From Brevibacterium album DSM 18261 (GTDB lineage: Bacteria; Actinomycetota; Actinomycetes; Actinomycetales; Brevibacteriaceae): a DNA stretch of 64,000 nucleotides. The notes beneath the pieces are model-generated. The model made no database searches and had not been told where the DNA came from. It saw only the letters and a list, made by a program, of their open reading frames with translations. This document shows, piece after piece, positions 57,392 to 64,000 of the stretch. Position numbers and translations under genes: made by a program. Where the stretch lies: contig NZ_AUFJ01000011.1 in assembly GCF_000426445.1 (NCBI RefSeq), positions 124,001 through 188,000 of the forward strand, written 5' to 3'. Position 1 is the stretch's first letter. The number at the start of each line of letters is the position of its first letter.

Positions 57392-60037
57392 GTGACTCAG
57401 AACGACAGCTCCTCACCGGAATCGCTCCTGCTCATCGACGGGCACTCGATGGCCTACCGGGCCTATCACGCCCTGCCGCCGGAGAAGTTCGCGACCTCGA
57501 CGGGGCAGACGACGAACGCCGTGTTCGGCTTCGTCTCGATGCTGCTGACGGCGCTCGAGGCGGAGCACCCCACCCATGTGCTCGTCTCCTTCGACCGCGG
57601 CCGGCCCGCCTTCCGGCTGGCGGAACACCCCGGCTACAAGGACGGCAGGGCGAAGACGCCGCCGGACTTCCACGGGCAGGTCGAGCTCATCGAGAACCTG
57701 CTCGAGGCCATGCGCATCCCGGTCGTCGCACTGGAGGGAGTGGAGGCCGACGACGTGCTCGCCTCCTATGCCCGCCTCGGTGAGGAGGCGGGGATCGACG
57801 TGCGGATCGCCTCGGGGGACAAGGACACCTTCCAGCTCGTCCGGCCCGGAGTCACGGTGCTCTACCCCAAGCGCGGCATGTCGGACCTCACCCGGATGAC
57901 GCCGGAGGCCGTGAGCGAGAAGTACGGCGTCACGCCGGTCCAGTACCGCGGCCAGGCCGCGCTCGTGGGGGAGAAGGCGGACAACCTGCCCGGTGTGCCC
58001 GGGGTGGGGGAGAAGACCGCGGCGAAGTGGTTGAACAAGTACGGCGATCTCGACGGGCTGCTCGAGCACGCCGAGGAGATCGGCGGCAAGGCCGGTGAGA
58101 GCCTGCGCGCCCACCTCGACGACGTCCGCCGCAACTATCGCGTCAACCGCCTCCTCGACGATCTCGAACTGCCCGTGCCGGTCGCCGAGGCCCGGCTCAC
58201 GAGCCCTGATGCCGAGGCGCTCGGCAGCCTCCTCGATCAGCTCGAGTTCGCGGTGCTCGGCAAGCGCGCCGAGGCGGTGTTCGGGATCGCAGCCGGCGGG
58301 GGCGAGTCCGGCGGGACCGCCGCGGAGGTCCCGGAGCCGGCCTCCCCGGACTCCGCCGGGGTCACGGCCCTGCTCGAGGGCATGGACCCGGAGACCTGGG
58401 TGGGGCTCGCGACGGACGCCGTGTACGAGCTGGGCCTCGGCTCGGCCGATCTCCTCGCCCTCGCGCACGGCGAGGAGACGACGCTCGTGCGGCTCTCCGA
58501 GCTCGACGCGGCGGCCTCGGAGGCGGTCGCAGGCTTCCTCGCACGGCACCCGCGCCTCGTCCTGCACGATGCCAAGCCCCAGCTCAAGGCGCTGCGCGTG
58601 AGCGGGGTGCCCGGAGCGCACGCGGACTGGGACACGGAGCTCGCCGCCTATCTGCTGGAGCCGGACCGGCGCGGCTACGCCCTCGCGGAGGTCGCCGAGC
58701 AGCGGCTCGGCGCGGCCCCGGAGCTGGAGGGACCCGATGCCCTCCATGCGGCGGCGTGGACGATCCTGCAGCTGCGCCCCGTCCTCGCGGAGGCGCTCGA
58801 GGACTCGCACCTCACGCGCATCATGGACGAGATCGAGATGCCGGTGCAGGGCGTGCTGGCGCACATGGAGGCCCGCGGCATCGCGGTGGACGCGCAGCGT
58901 CTGCACGAGCTGGGGGAGGAGTTCGGCGCACAGGCCGAGGCGAGTGCGCGGGAGGCCTATGCCGCGATCGGCCACGAGGTGAACCTCGGCTCGCCCAAAC
59001 AGCTCCAGACCGTCCTCTTCGAGGAGCTGGAGATGCCGAAGACGAAGAAGACGAAGACGGGCTTCACGACGGACGCCGACGCGCTCGCGGACCTCTTCGT
59101 GCGCACCGGCCATCCGTTCCTCCAGCACCTGCTGGCCCACCGCGACCGCATCAAGCTCCGCCAGACGACGGTGGGGCTGGAGAAGACGGTGAGCGAGGCC
59201 GGGCGCATCCACACCACGTACCTGCAGACGGCGGCGGCCACGGGCCGGCTCTCGTCGAAGGACCCCAACCTCCAGAACATCCCCGTGCGCACCGAAGCCG
59301 GGCGCCGCATCCGCGAGGTGTTCGTGCCGGGGCCGGGGAGCGAATCGCTCATGACGGCGGACTACTCGCAGATCGAGATGCGCATCATGGCGCACCTCTC
59401 CGGCGATCCCTCCCTCATCATGGCCTTCCGGGCCGGCGAGGACCTGCACGCCTATGTGGGCGGGCAGGTGTTCGGCGTCGCGACGGAGGATGTCACGGCG
59501 GAGATGCGGAGCAAGGTCAAGGCCATGTCCTACGGGCTCGTGTACGGGCTGTCCGCCTATGGGCTGTCGAAGCAGCTGGGCATCGGGGTGGACGAGGCGC
59601 GCGGCCTCATGGACGAGTACTTCGCGCGCTTCGGCGCCGTCCGCGACTACCTCTCCGCCGTCGTGGAGGAGGCGCGCGAGCGCGGATTCACCGAGACGAT
59701 GGACGGCCGCCGCCGCTACCTGCCCGCGCTCAGCTCCGACCGCAGGCAGCTCAGGGAGATGGCCGAGCGCGCCGCCCTCAACGCGCCCATCCAGGGAAGC
59801 GCGGCGGACATCGTCAAGCGGGCGATGATCGCGGTGGAGGCGGCGCTGACCGGGGCGGACCTGGGCTCCCGCATGCTCCTCCAGGTCCACGACGAGATCA
59901 TCGTCGAGGTCGCTCCCGGGGAGGCAGCGGCCGTCGAGGAGATCCTGCGCCGGGAGATGGGCGGGGCCGCGGAGCTGGACGTCCCGCTGGACGTGAATGT
60001 GGGGACCGGCGCGAGCTGGCACGCCGCCGCCCACTGA
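57392..60037 (+). CDS. polA: DNA polymerase I
   Basis: Pol I replaces Okazaki primers and fills repair gaps. The 881-residue product has the N-terminal 5' nuclease domain (LLLIDGHSMAYRAYHAL, ASGDKDTFQLV, GEKADNLPGVPGVGEKTA). The middle 3'-5' exonuclease-like domain has lost the DxE and DxxxY residues (VGLATDAVYELG region), so it probably has no proofreading activity, as in mycobacteria. The polymerase domain has DYSQIEMRIMAHLSGD, KAMSYGLVYGLSAYGL and QVHDEIIVEV. The start is GTG with a TAGGCT box 6 nt upstream. Confidence 0.96.
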   Translation: MTQNDSSSPESLLLIDGHSMAYRAYHALPPEKFATSTGQTTNAVFGFVSMLLTALEAEHPTHVLVSFDRGRPAFRLAEHPGYKDGRAKTPPDFHGQVELIENLLEAMRIPVVALEGVEADDVLASYARLGEEAGIDVRIASGDKDTFQLVRPGVTVLYPKRGMSDLTRMTPEAVSEKYGVTPVQYRGQAALVGEKADNLPGVPGVGEKTAAKWLNKYGDLDGLLEHAEEIGGKAGESLRAHLDDVRRNYRVNRLLDDLELPVPVAEARLTSPDAEALGSLLDQLEFAVLGKRAEAVFGIAAGGGESGGTAAEVPEPASPDSAGVTALLEGMDPETWVGLATDAVYELGLGSADLLALAHGEETTLVRLSELDAAASEAVAGFLARHPRLVLHDAKPQLKALRVSGVPGAHADWDTELAAYLLEPDRRGYALAEVAEQRLGAAPELEGPDALHAAAWTILQLRPVLAEALEDSHLTRIMDEIEMPVQGVLAHMEARGIAVDAQRLHELGEEFGAQAEASAREAYAAIGHEVNLGSPKQLQTVLFEELEMPKTKKTKTGFTTDADALADLFVRTGHPFLQHLLAHRDRIKLRQTTVGLEKTVSEAGRIHTTYLQTAAATGRLSSKDPNLQNIPVRTEAGRRIREVFVPGPGSESLMTADYSQIEMRIMAHLSGDPSLIMAFRAGEDLHAYVGGQVFGVATEDVTAEMRSKVKAMSYGLVYGLSAYGLSKQLGIGVDEARGLMDEYFARFGAVRDYLSAVVEEARERGFTETMDGRRRYLPALSSDRRQLREMAERAALNAPIQGSAADIVKRAMIAVEAALTGADLGSRMLLQVHDEIIVEVAPGEAAAVEEILRREMGGAAELDVPLDVNVGTGASWHAAAH

Positions 60038-60041
60038 GCCT

Positions 60042-60070
60042 GCGGGCCGGCGCCTCGGCGGCCGGCCCGC
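60042..60070. terminator. Hairpin between convergent polA and methyltransferase
   Basis: GCGGGCCGGC (60042-60051) pairs perfectly with GCCGGCCCGC (60061-60070). A competing 11-bp stem, GAGCCTGCGGG (60036-60046) with CCCGCAGGCTC (60077-60087), overlaps it. Confidence 0.7.
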
Positions 60071-60085
60071 CTCAGCCCCGCAGGC

Positions 60086-60922
60086 TCAGCCCCGCAGCCG
60101 CGCGGAGAAGATCGCGGTGCCGGGCATGAGCTGCCCGCGCAGCGGCGACCAGCCTCCCCAGGAGAGCTGGTTGGACTCCGGCCACTCCGGCTCCGTGAGG
60201 CCGGTGATCTCGAAGCCGGCCTCGACGAGCAGGCGGATCCAGTCGCCCATCGTCCGGTGGTGCTCGGCATAGGCGGGCTCGCCGGAGGCGTCGAGCTCCA
60301 CATAGGGGGTGCGGTCGAAGTACGAGTACTCGACCGTGAGCCCGCTCTCACCGGGAACGTCCGGGAACATCCAGCGCAGCGGATGGGTGACGGAGAACAC
60401 CCAGAGCCCGCCCGGGCGTAGCACGCGCGCGGCCTCGGCGAGCACCGCATCGGCGTCCTTGACGAAGGGCAGGGCCCCGTAGGAGGAGCAGGCGATGTCG
60501 AAGCTGCCCGAGGGGAACGGCAGCGAGCGCGCGTCCGCCTGGAGGAACGTGGGAGGCACGGAGCCCTCCCGGAGCGGATTCTCGCGGCTGAGCCGGGAGG
60601 CCTGCTCGAGCATGCCGGAGGAGAGGTCGACGCCCGTGGCCGTGGCCCCGTGCTCGGCGAGCCAGCGGGTGCACTGGCCGGCCCCGCAGCCCACGTCGAG
60701 CACCTGTCTGCCGGTGATGTCGCCGAGGAGCCCGATGTCGTCCTCCCGGACCCCTTCGGGGCACCAGACGAACTCGGAGGCCCCCAGGAAGCTGCCGTGC
60801 TCGGCGAGGTACTCCTCTGCGGAGCCGTCCCAGTATGAGCGGTTGGCGCGGACGGACTCCTCGTCCCCGATCGCCAGATAGCCGCCGCTGATGATCTCCG
60901 GCGAGTACTCTCCCTCGGTCAC
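60086..60922 (-). CDS. SAM-dependent class I methyltransferase
   Basis: This 278-residue protein has a type 11 methyltransferase domain. Motif I is VLDVGCGAGQCTRWLA, the acidic ribose contact follows in GVDLSSGML, and motif IV is FDIACSSYGALPFV, with LRPGGLWVFS afterwards. The C-terminal half has a Trp-rich segment (SNQLSWGGWSPLRG). Such genes commonly sit between polA and rpsA in actinobacteria. GTG 60922 has GAGAGG 8 nt upstream on the minus strand. The substrate is unknown. Confidence 0.88.
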   Translation of the reverse strand: MTEGEYSPEIISGGYLAIGDEESVRANRSYWDGSAEEYLAEHGSFLGASEFVWCPEGVREDDIGLLGDITGRQVLDVGCGAGQCTRWLAEHGATATGVDLSSGMLEQASRLSRENPLREGSVPPTFLQADARSLPFPSGSFDIACSSYGALPFVKDADAVLAEAARVLRPGGLWVFSVTHPLRWMFPDVPGESGLTVEYSYFDRTPYVELDASGEPAYAEHHRTMGDWIRLLVEAGFEITGLTEPEWPESNQLSWGGWSPLRGQLMPGTAIFSARLRG

Positions 60923-61000
60923 GTGCGGAACCTCTCTGTCGATGGGGTGTGCGATGCGGGTGCGGGACGGATCGACGCGTGCGCGAACCGCCCCGGAGGT

Positions 61001-61144
61001 GCTAGCATATTTGACCGTATGCACTCCGTGCACCTGTATCCCGGACGAGCACGGAACGCATGCGCAAGAGATCCAATCCACCACGAGACCGTGGTCCGTT
61101 CCGGGATCGCGGACCGCATTCCATTACACGGAGTCCCTTACCTA
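61001..61144 (+). promoter_or_regulatory. rpsA promoter region and long structured leader
   Basis: The divergent gap holds the AT-rich stretch TAGCATATTTGACCGTAT (61003-61020), with TTGACC at 61011-61016 as a good -35 and only weak -10 matches downstream (CTGTAT or TGTATC). The leader has hairpins TGCAC/GTGCA (61020-61032), CCACG/CGTGG (61081-61094) and GGTCCG/CGGACC (61093-61115). S1 represses its own mRNA in E. coli, so feedback here is possible but unproven. Confidence 0.45.
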
Positions 61145-62623
61145 ATGACCACCACCACGCCGGACGCGGCGAAGCAGAACCAGGTCGCAGTCAACGACAT
61201 CGGGTCCGCAGAAGACTTTCTCGCCGCCGTCGACGAGACCATCAAGTACTTCAACGACGGAGACATCGTCGAGGGCACTGTCGTCAAGGTCGACCGCGAT
61301 GAGGTTCTCGTCGACATCGGCTACAAGACCGAGGGCGTCATCCTCTCCCGCGAGCTCTCCATCAAGCACGACGTCGACCCCTCCGAGGTCGTCGAGGTCG
61401 GCGATGAGATCGAGGCCCTCGTCCTCACCAAGGAGGACAAGGACGGGCGTCTGATGCTGTCGAAGAAGCGCGCGCAGTACGAGCGCGCTTGGGGCGACAT
61501 CGAGCGCATCAAGGAAGAGGACGGTGTCGTCACCGGCACGGTCATCGAGGTTGTCAAGGGCGGTCTCATCGTCGACATCGGGCTCCGCGGCTTCCTGCCG
61601 GCTTCGCTCGTCGAGATGCGCCGCGTGCGCGACCTCGCCCCCTACATCGGCCAGCAGGTCGAGGCGAAGATCATCGAGCTCGACAAGAACCGCAACAACG
61701 TCGTCCTCTCGCGCCGCGCCTGGCTCGAGCAGACGCAGTCCGCGGTCCGCCACGACTTCCTGCAGACCCTGCAGAAGGGCCAGGTCCGTCCCGGCGTCGT
61801 CTCCTCGATCGTCAACTTCGGTGCGTTCGTGGACCTCGGCGGTGTCGACGGCCTCGTCCACGTCTCCGAGCTCTCCTGGAAGCACATCGAGCACCCCTCC
61901 GAGGTCGTCGCCGTGGGCGACGAGGTCACCGTCGAGGTCCTCGATGTGGACATGGACCGCGAGCGCGTGTCCCTGTCCCTCAAGGCCACGCAGGAGGATC
62001 CCTGGCAGCACTTCGCCCGGACGCACGTCATCGGGCAGATCGTGCCGGGCAAGGTCACGAAGCTCGTTCCGTTCGGTGCGTTCGTGCGCGTCGAGGACGG
62101 CATCGAGGGCCTCGTGCACATCTCCGAGCTGGCCGTCCGCCACATCGACCTGCCCGAGCAGGTCGTGAGCGTGGACGAGACCATCTACGTCAAGGTCATC
62201 GACATCGACCTGGACCGCCGCCGCATCTCGCTCTCGCTGAAGCAGGCGAACGAGGGCGTGGACCCGGAGGCCGAGGAGTTCCTCGACCCCGCGCTCTACG
62301 GCATGCTCCAGGAGTACGACGAGGACGGGAACTACAAGTACCCGGAGGGCTTCGACCCGGAGACCAACGAGTGGCTCGAGGGCTTCGAGACCCAGCGCGA
62401 GGAGTGGGAGCAGCAGTACGCCGCCGCTCAGCAGCGCTGGGAGGAGCACAAGAAGCAGGTCGCCAAGGCGATCGCCGCGGACTCGGAGGCAGCAGCGGAT
62501 GCCGCTGTGGAAGCCGCCGTCCCCTCGGCCGCCTCCTACGCCTCCGAGACGCCTGCCGACGAGGGCACGCTCGCCAGTGACGAGGCTCTCGCCGCGCTGC
62601 GCGAGAAGCTCGCGGGCGCCTGA
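61145..62623 (+). CDS. rpsA: 30S ribosomal protein S1
   Basis: S1 binds mRNA and helps place it on the 30S subunit. The 492-residue product has four S1 OB-fold domains in order: starting near FNDGDIVEGTVVKVDRD, GVVTGTVIEVVKGGLIVDIG, GQVRPGVVSSIVNFGAFVDLG and GQIVPGKVTKLVPFGAFVRVE. A long acidic/Gln-rich C terminus follows, typical of actinobacterial S1 (YPEGFDPETNEWLEGFETQR). ATG 61145 follows ACGGAG by about 11 nt. A strong terminator follows. Confidence 0.97.
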   Translation: MTTTTPDAAKQNQVAVNDIGSAEDFLAAVDETIKYFNDGDIVEGTVVKVDRDEVLVDIGYKTEGVILSRELSIKHDVDPSEVVEVGDEIEALVLTKEDKDGRLMLSKKRAQYERAWGDIERIKEEDGVVTGTVIEVVKGGLIVDIGLRGFLPASLVEMRRVRDLAPYIGQQVEAKIIELDKNRNNVVLSRRAWLEQTQSAVRHDFLQTLQKGQVRPGVVSSIVNFGAFVDLGGVDGLVHVSELSWKHIEHPSEVVAVGDEVTVEVLDVDMDRERVSLSLKATQEDPWQHFARTHVIGQIVPGKVTKLVPFGAFVRVEDGIEGLVHISELAVRHIDLPEQVVSVDETIYVKVIDIDLDRRRISLSLKQANEGVDPEAEEFLDPALYGMLQEYDEDGNYKYPEGFDPETNEWLEGFETQREEWEQQYAAAQQRWEEHKKQVAKAIAADSEAAADAAVEAAVPSAASYASETPADEGTLASDEALAALREKLAGA

Positions 62624-62639
62624 GCACCGGTCGCTTCAG

Positions 62640-64000
62640 CTGTCCCTGCTGAGCGCTGAACCGAAGGGCTCCCGGACTCCGGTCCGGGAGCCCTTCGGCG
62701 CGTCCGAAAGCCTCCTTCGCCGCCCGGTCGCCCGGTGGGCGGGCTTCGCCCTCGTCCTCGCAGCACTCTCGGCACTCGTGTTCCGCGAGGTGCTCGCGGA
62801 CCTCGGCGGACGGGTCTATGCGACCAGCGACGACAGCTCGCTGTTCATCTGGTGGTTCGCGCACGCCGCAGACGTGGCGGCCTCCTGGTTCGGCGCGGGC
62901 TCGGGGGAGACCACGGCGCTGCACACCGTGCGGATGAACCATCCGGACGGTGTGAACGCCGCCTGGAACACGAGCGTCCTGGGGCTCGCTCTGCCGCTGG
63001 CCCCGCTCACGTGGTGGCTGGGTCCGGTCGTCGTCTACAACCTGTGCATCCTCGCCTCCCCGGTCGCCGCGGGGATGGCGTGCGCGCTGCTGCTCACGCG
63101 GTTCACCCGGCCGGGAGCGGCGTATCCGGCTGCGACCCTCTACGCCTTCTCGCCCTACCTCGTCGCACAGGCCGGGGGCCATCTCAACCTCAGCTTCGCG
63201 GCGCTGCCGCCGCTCGTGGGCGTGTTCGTCCATGCGGCGGTGACGGGCCCGCGGGGAGGCGGCCTCGCGCACAGGCTCCAGCGCCTTCTCCCGGCGGGCG
63301 TGCTGCTGGCCGCGGCCGTCGGCTGGCAGTTCTACCTCTCCACCGAGCTCCTGGCCGGGACGTTCCTCGCGGCCTCGGTCTGCCTGCTTGCGACCGCCGT
63401 CGTGCTGCGCGGGCGCCTGCTCGCGCGACTCGCGCCGGCCGCCGTGGTGGGCGCGGGTGCGGCGGTGAGCGCGCTCCTGCTGGCGGCACCCCTGCTCTCG
63501 ACGATGCTCGCGGGCCCTGGCGCTCCGCGCGAGGCGCTGCGGCCGCACGGGGTGTGGAGCAACGACCTCGCGGATGCGCTCGTGCCGCCGGGCTTCGCGC
63601 CCTTCGGGCAGGAGCCCGAGGCGATCGAGCGCGTCGTGGGCATCGACCCCGCGGAGGTGGGAGGCCACCTCTCACTCGTCTGGCTGCTGCTGGGCGTCTG
63701 GGCCGCCGTCCGCATGTGGAACAGCCCGCGGTACGGTGCGCTTGTGCGCATCACGGCGCTCACCGGCGTGCTCGTGTGGCTCCTGTCGATGGGCTCCTCG
63801 CTGCGGGTGGGCGGCGGCGACACCGGGGTGCCCGGGCCCTTCGCCCTCGTCGAGCAGATCCCGGTGCTCGACAACGTCCTGCCCATGCGGCTGTCGGTCC
63901 ACGTCGTCCTCTGCCTCGCGGTGCTCACCGCGGTGCTGCTGCAGGACACGGCCGACCGCGCCGGCCGCAGCCGGATCGTCGCGGTCACCGGGCTCGTGCT
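62640..64000 (+). CDS. Polytopic membrane protein, GT-C glycosyltransferase-like (3' truncated, start uncertain)
   Basis: The frame is open to the window end and encodes at least nine hydrophobic segments. The first (WAGFALVLAALSALVF) is followed by an extracytoplasmic loop with YATSDDSSLF, where the Asp pair resembles the metal or donor site of GT-C membrane glycosyltransferases. HPDGVNAAWNTS and the QAGGHLNLSF segment also fit that architecture. The start is unclear: no ATG, GTG or TTG lies in frame between 62580 and 62777. CTG codons at 62640, 62646 and 62649 precede the first membrane segment, GTG 62577 would overlap rpsA, and GTG 62778 would delete part of the first segment. I use 62640 provisionally. 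Confidence 0.6.
   Translation, partial: MSLLSAEPKGSRTPVREPFGASESLLRRPVARWAGFALVLAALSALVFREVLADLGGRVYATSDDSSLFIWWFAHAADVAASWFGAGSGETTALHTVRMNHPDGVNAAWNTSVLGLALPLAPLTWWLGPVVVYNLCILASPVAAGMACALLLTRFTRPGAAYPAATLYAFSPYLVAQAGGHLNLSFAALPPLVGVFVHAAVTGPRGGGLAHRLQRLLPAGVLLAAAVGWQFYLSTELLAGTFLAASVCLLATAVVLRGRLLARLAPAAVVGAGAAVSALLLAAPLLSTMLAGPGAPREALRPHGVWSNDLADALVPPGFAPFGQEPEAIERVVGIDPAEVGGHLSLVWLLLGVWAAVRMWNSPRYGALVRITALTGVLVWLLSMGSSLRVGGGDTGVPGPFALVEQIPVLDNVLPMRLSVHVVLCLAVLTAVLLQDTADRAGRSRIVAVTGLV
62661..62698 (+). terminator. Intrinsic terminator after rpsA
   Basis: CCGAAGGGCTCCCGGAC (62661-62677) pairs perfectly with GTCCGGGAGCCCTTCGG (62682-62698), a 17-bp stem with a 4-nt loop. It lies inside the open frame of the next gene. 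Confidence 0.85.

Overview
This window is a contiguous piece of a high-GC actinobacterial chromosome. The gene order aroE-aroC-aroK-aroB-efp-nusB-pyrR-pyrB-pyrC-carA-carB-pyrF-mihF-gmk-rpoZ-coaBC-metK-priA, the actinobacterial mIHF protein, the PdtaR ANTAR regulator, a HGxxPAAW protein and the many GTG starts all point to Actinomycetia, most likely order Micrococcales. I cannot fix the genus from sequence alone. Almost everything lies on the + strand. The - strand carries only a DUF222/HNH protein, a tRNA-Leu, a thioesterase and a methyltransferase.

Layout. 0-3 kb: 3' end of aspS, rarA (apparently a CTG start), and rpsD with a structured leader and a perfect 16-bp terminator. 3-12.9 kb: alaS-ruvX-mltG-aroE-prepilin peptidase, then aroC-aroK-aroB, then efp-nusB, mostly with 4-nt or 8-nt overlaps. 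13-21.7 kb: the de novo pyrimidine operon pyrR-pyrB-pyrC-(membrane protein)-carA-carB-pyrF, preceded by a PyrR-type RNA hairpin next to the pyrR ribosome binding site. 21.7-27.7 kb: mihF-gmk-rpoZ-coaBC, then metK-priA. 27.7-33 kb: an accessory block (GNAT, DUF222/HNH, TetR, two-gene ABC exporter) between priA and fmt, which are normally close together. It is rich in 15- and 18-bp minisatellite-like repeats. 33-36.5 kb: fmt-rsmB-rpe. 36.5-48.1 kb: pnuC, then a long his/trp supercluster hisE-hisG-PH protein-CaiB-type CoA transferase-fused carboxyltransferase-hisF-hisI-trpE-membrane protein-HGxxPAAW protein-trpC-trpB-trpA-small membrane protein. 48.1-54.4 kb: gltB-gltD with a clear promoter and a possible leader peptide. 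54.4-64 kb: pyk, tRNA-Leu(CAA), pdtaR, thioesterase, polA, methyltransferase, rpsA and the start of a polytopic membrane protein that lacks an obvious start codon.

How it works together. The window is mainly housekeeping: translation (aspS, alaS, rpsD, efp, fmt, rsmB, rpsA), shikimate, pyrimidine, histidine and tryptophan synthesis, glutamate synthase supplying nitrogen to those routes, and replication or repair (rarA, ruvX, priA, polA). Ten genes have a TAnnnT -10 box ending 6-8 nt before an ATG or GTG start codon, the arrangement expected for leaderless transcripts (aroC, metK, tetR, fmt, rpe, pnuC, hisE, pyk, pdtaR, polA).

I did not find a convincing new multi-gene defence or metabolic system. 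The points most worth a second look are the two CoA-metabolism genes co-translated with hisF inside the his/trp cluster, the TetR operator that overlaps its own leaderless promoter, the putative leader ORF ending in an ATGA overlap with gltB, the repeat-rich island between priA and fmt, and the missing start codon of the last gene.
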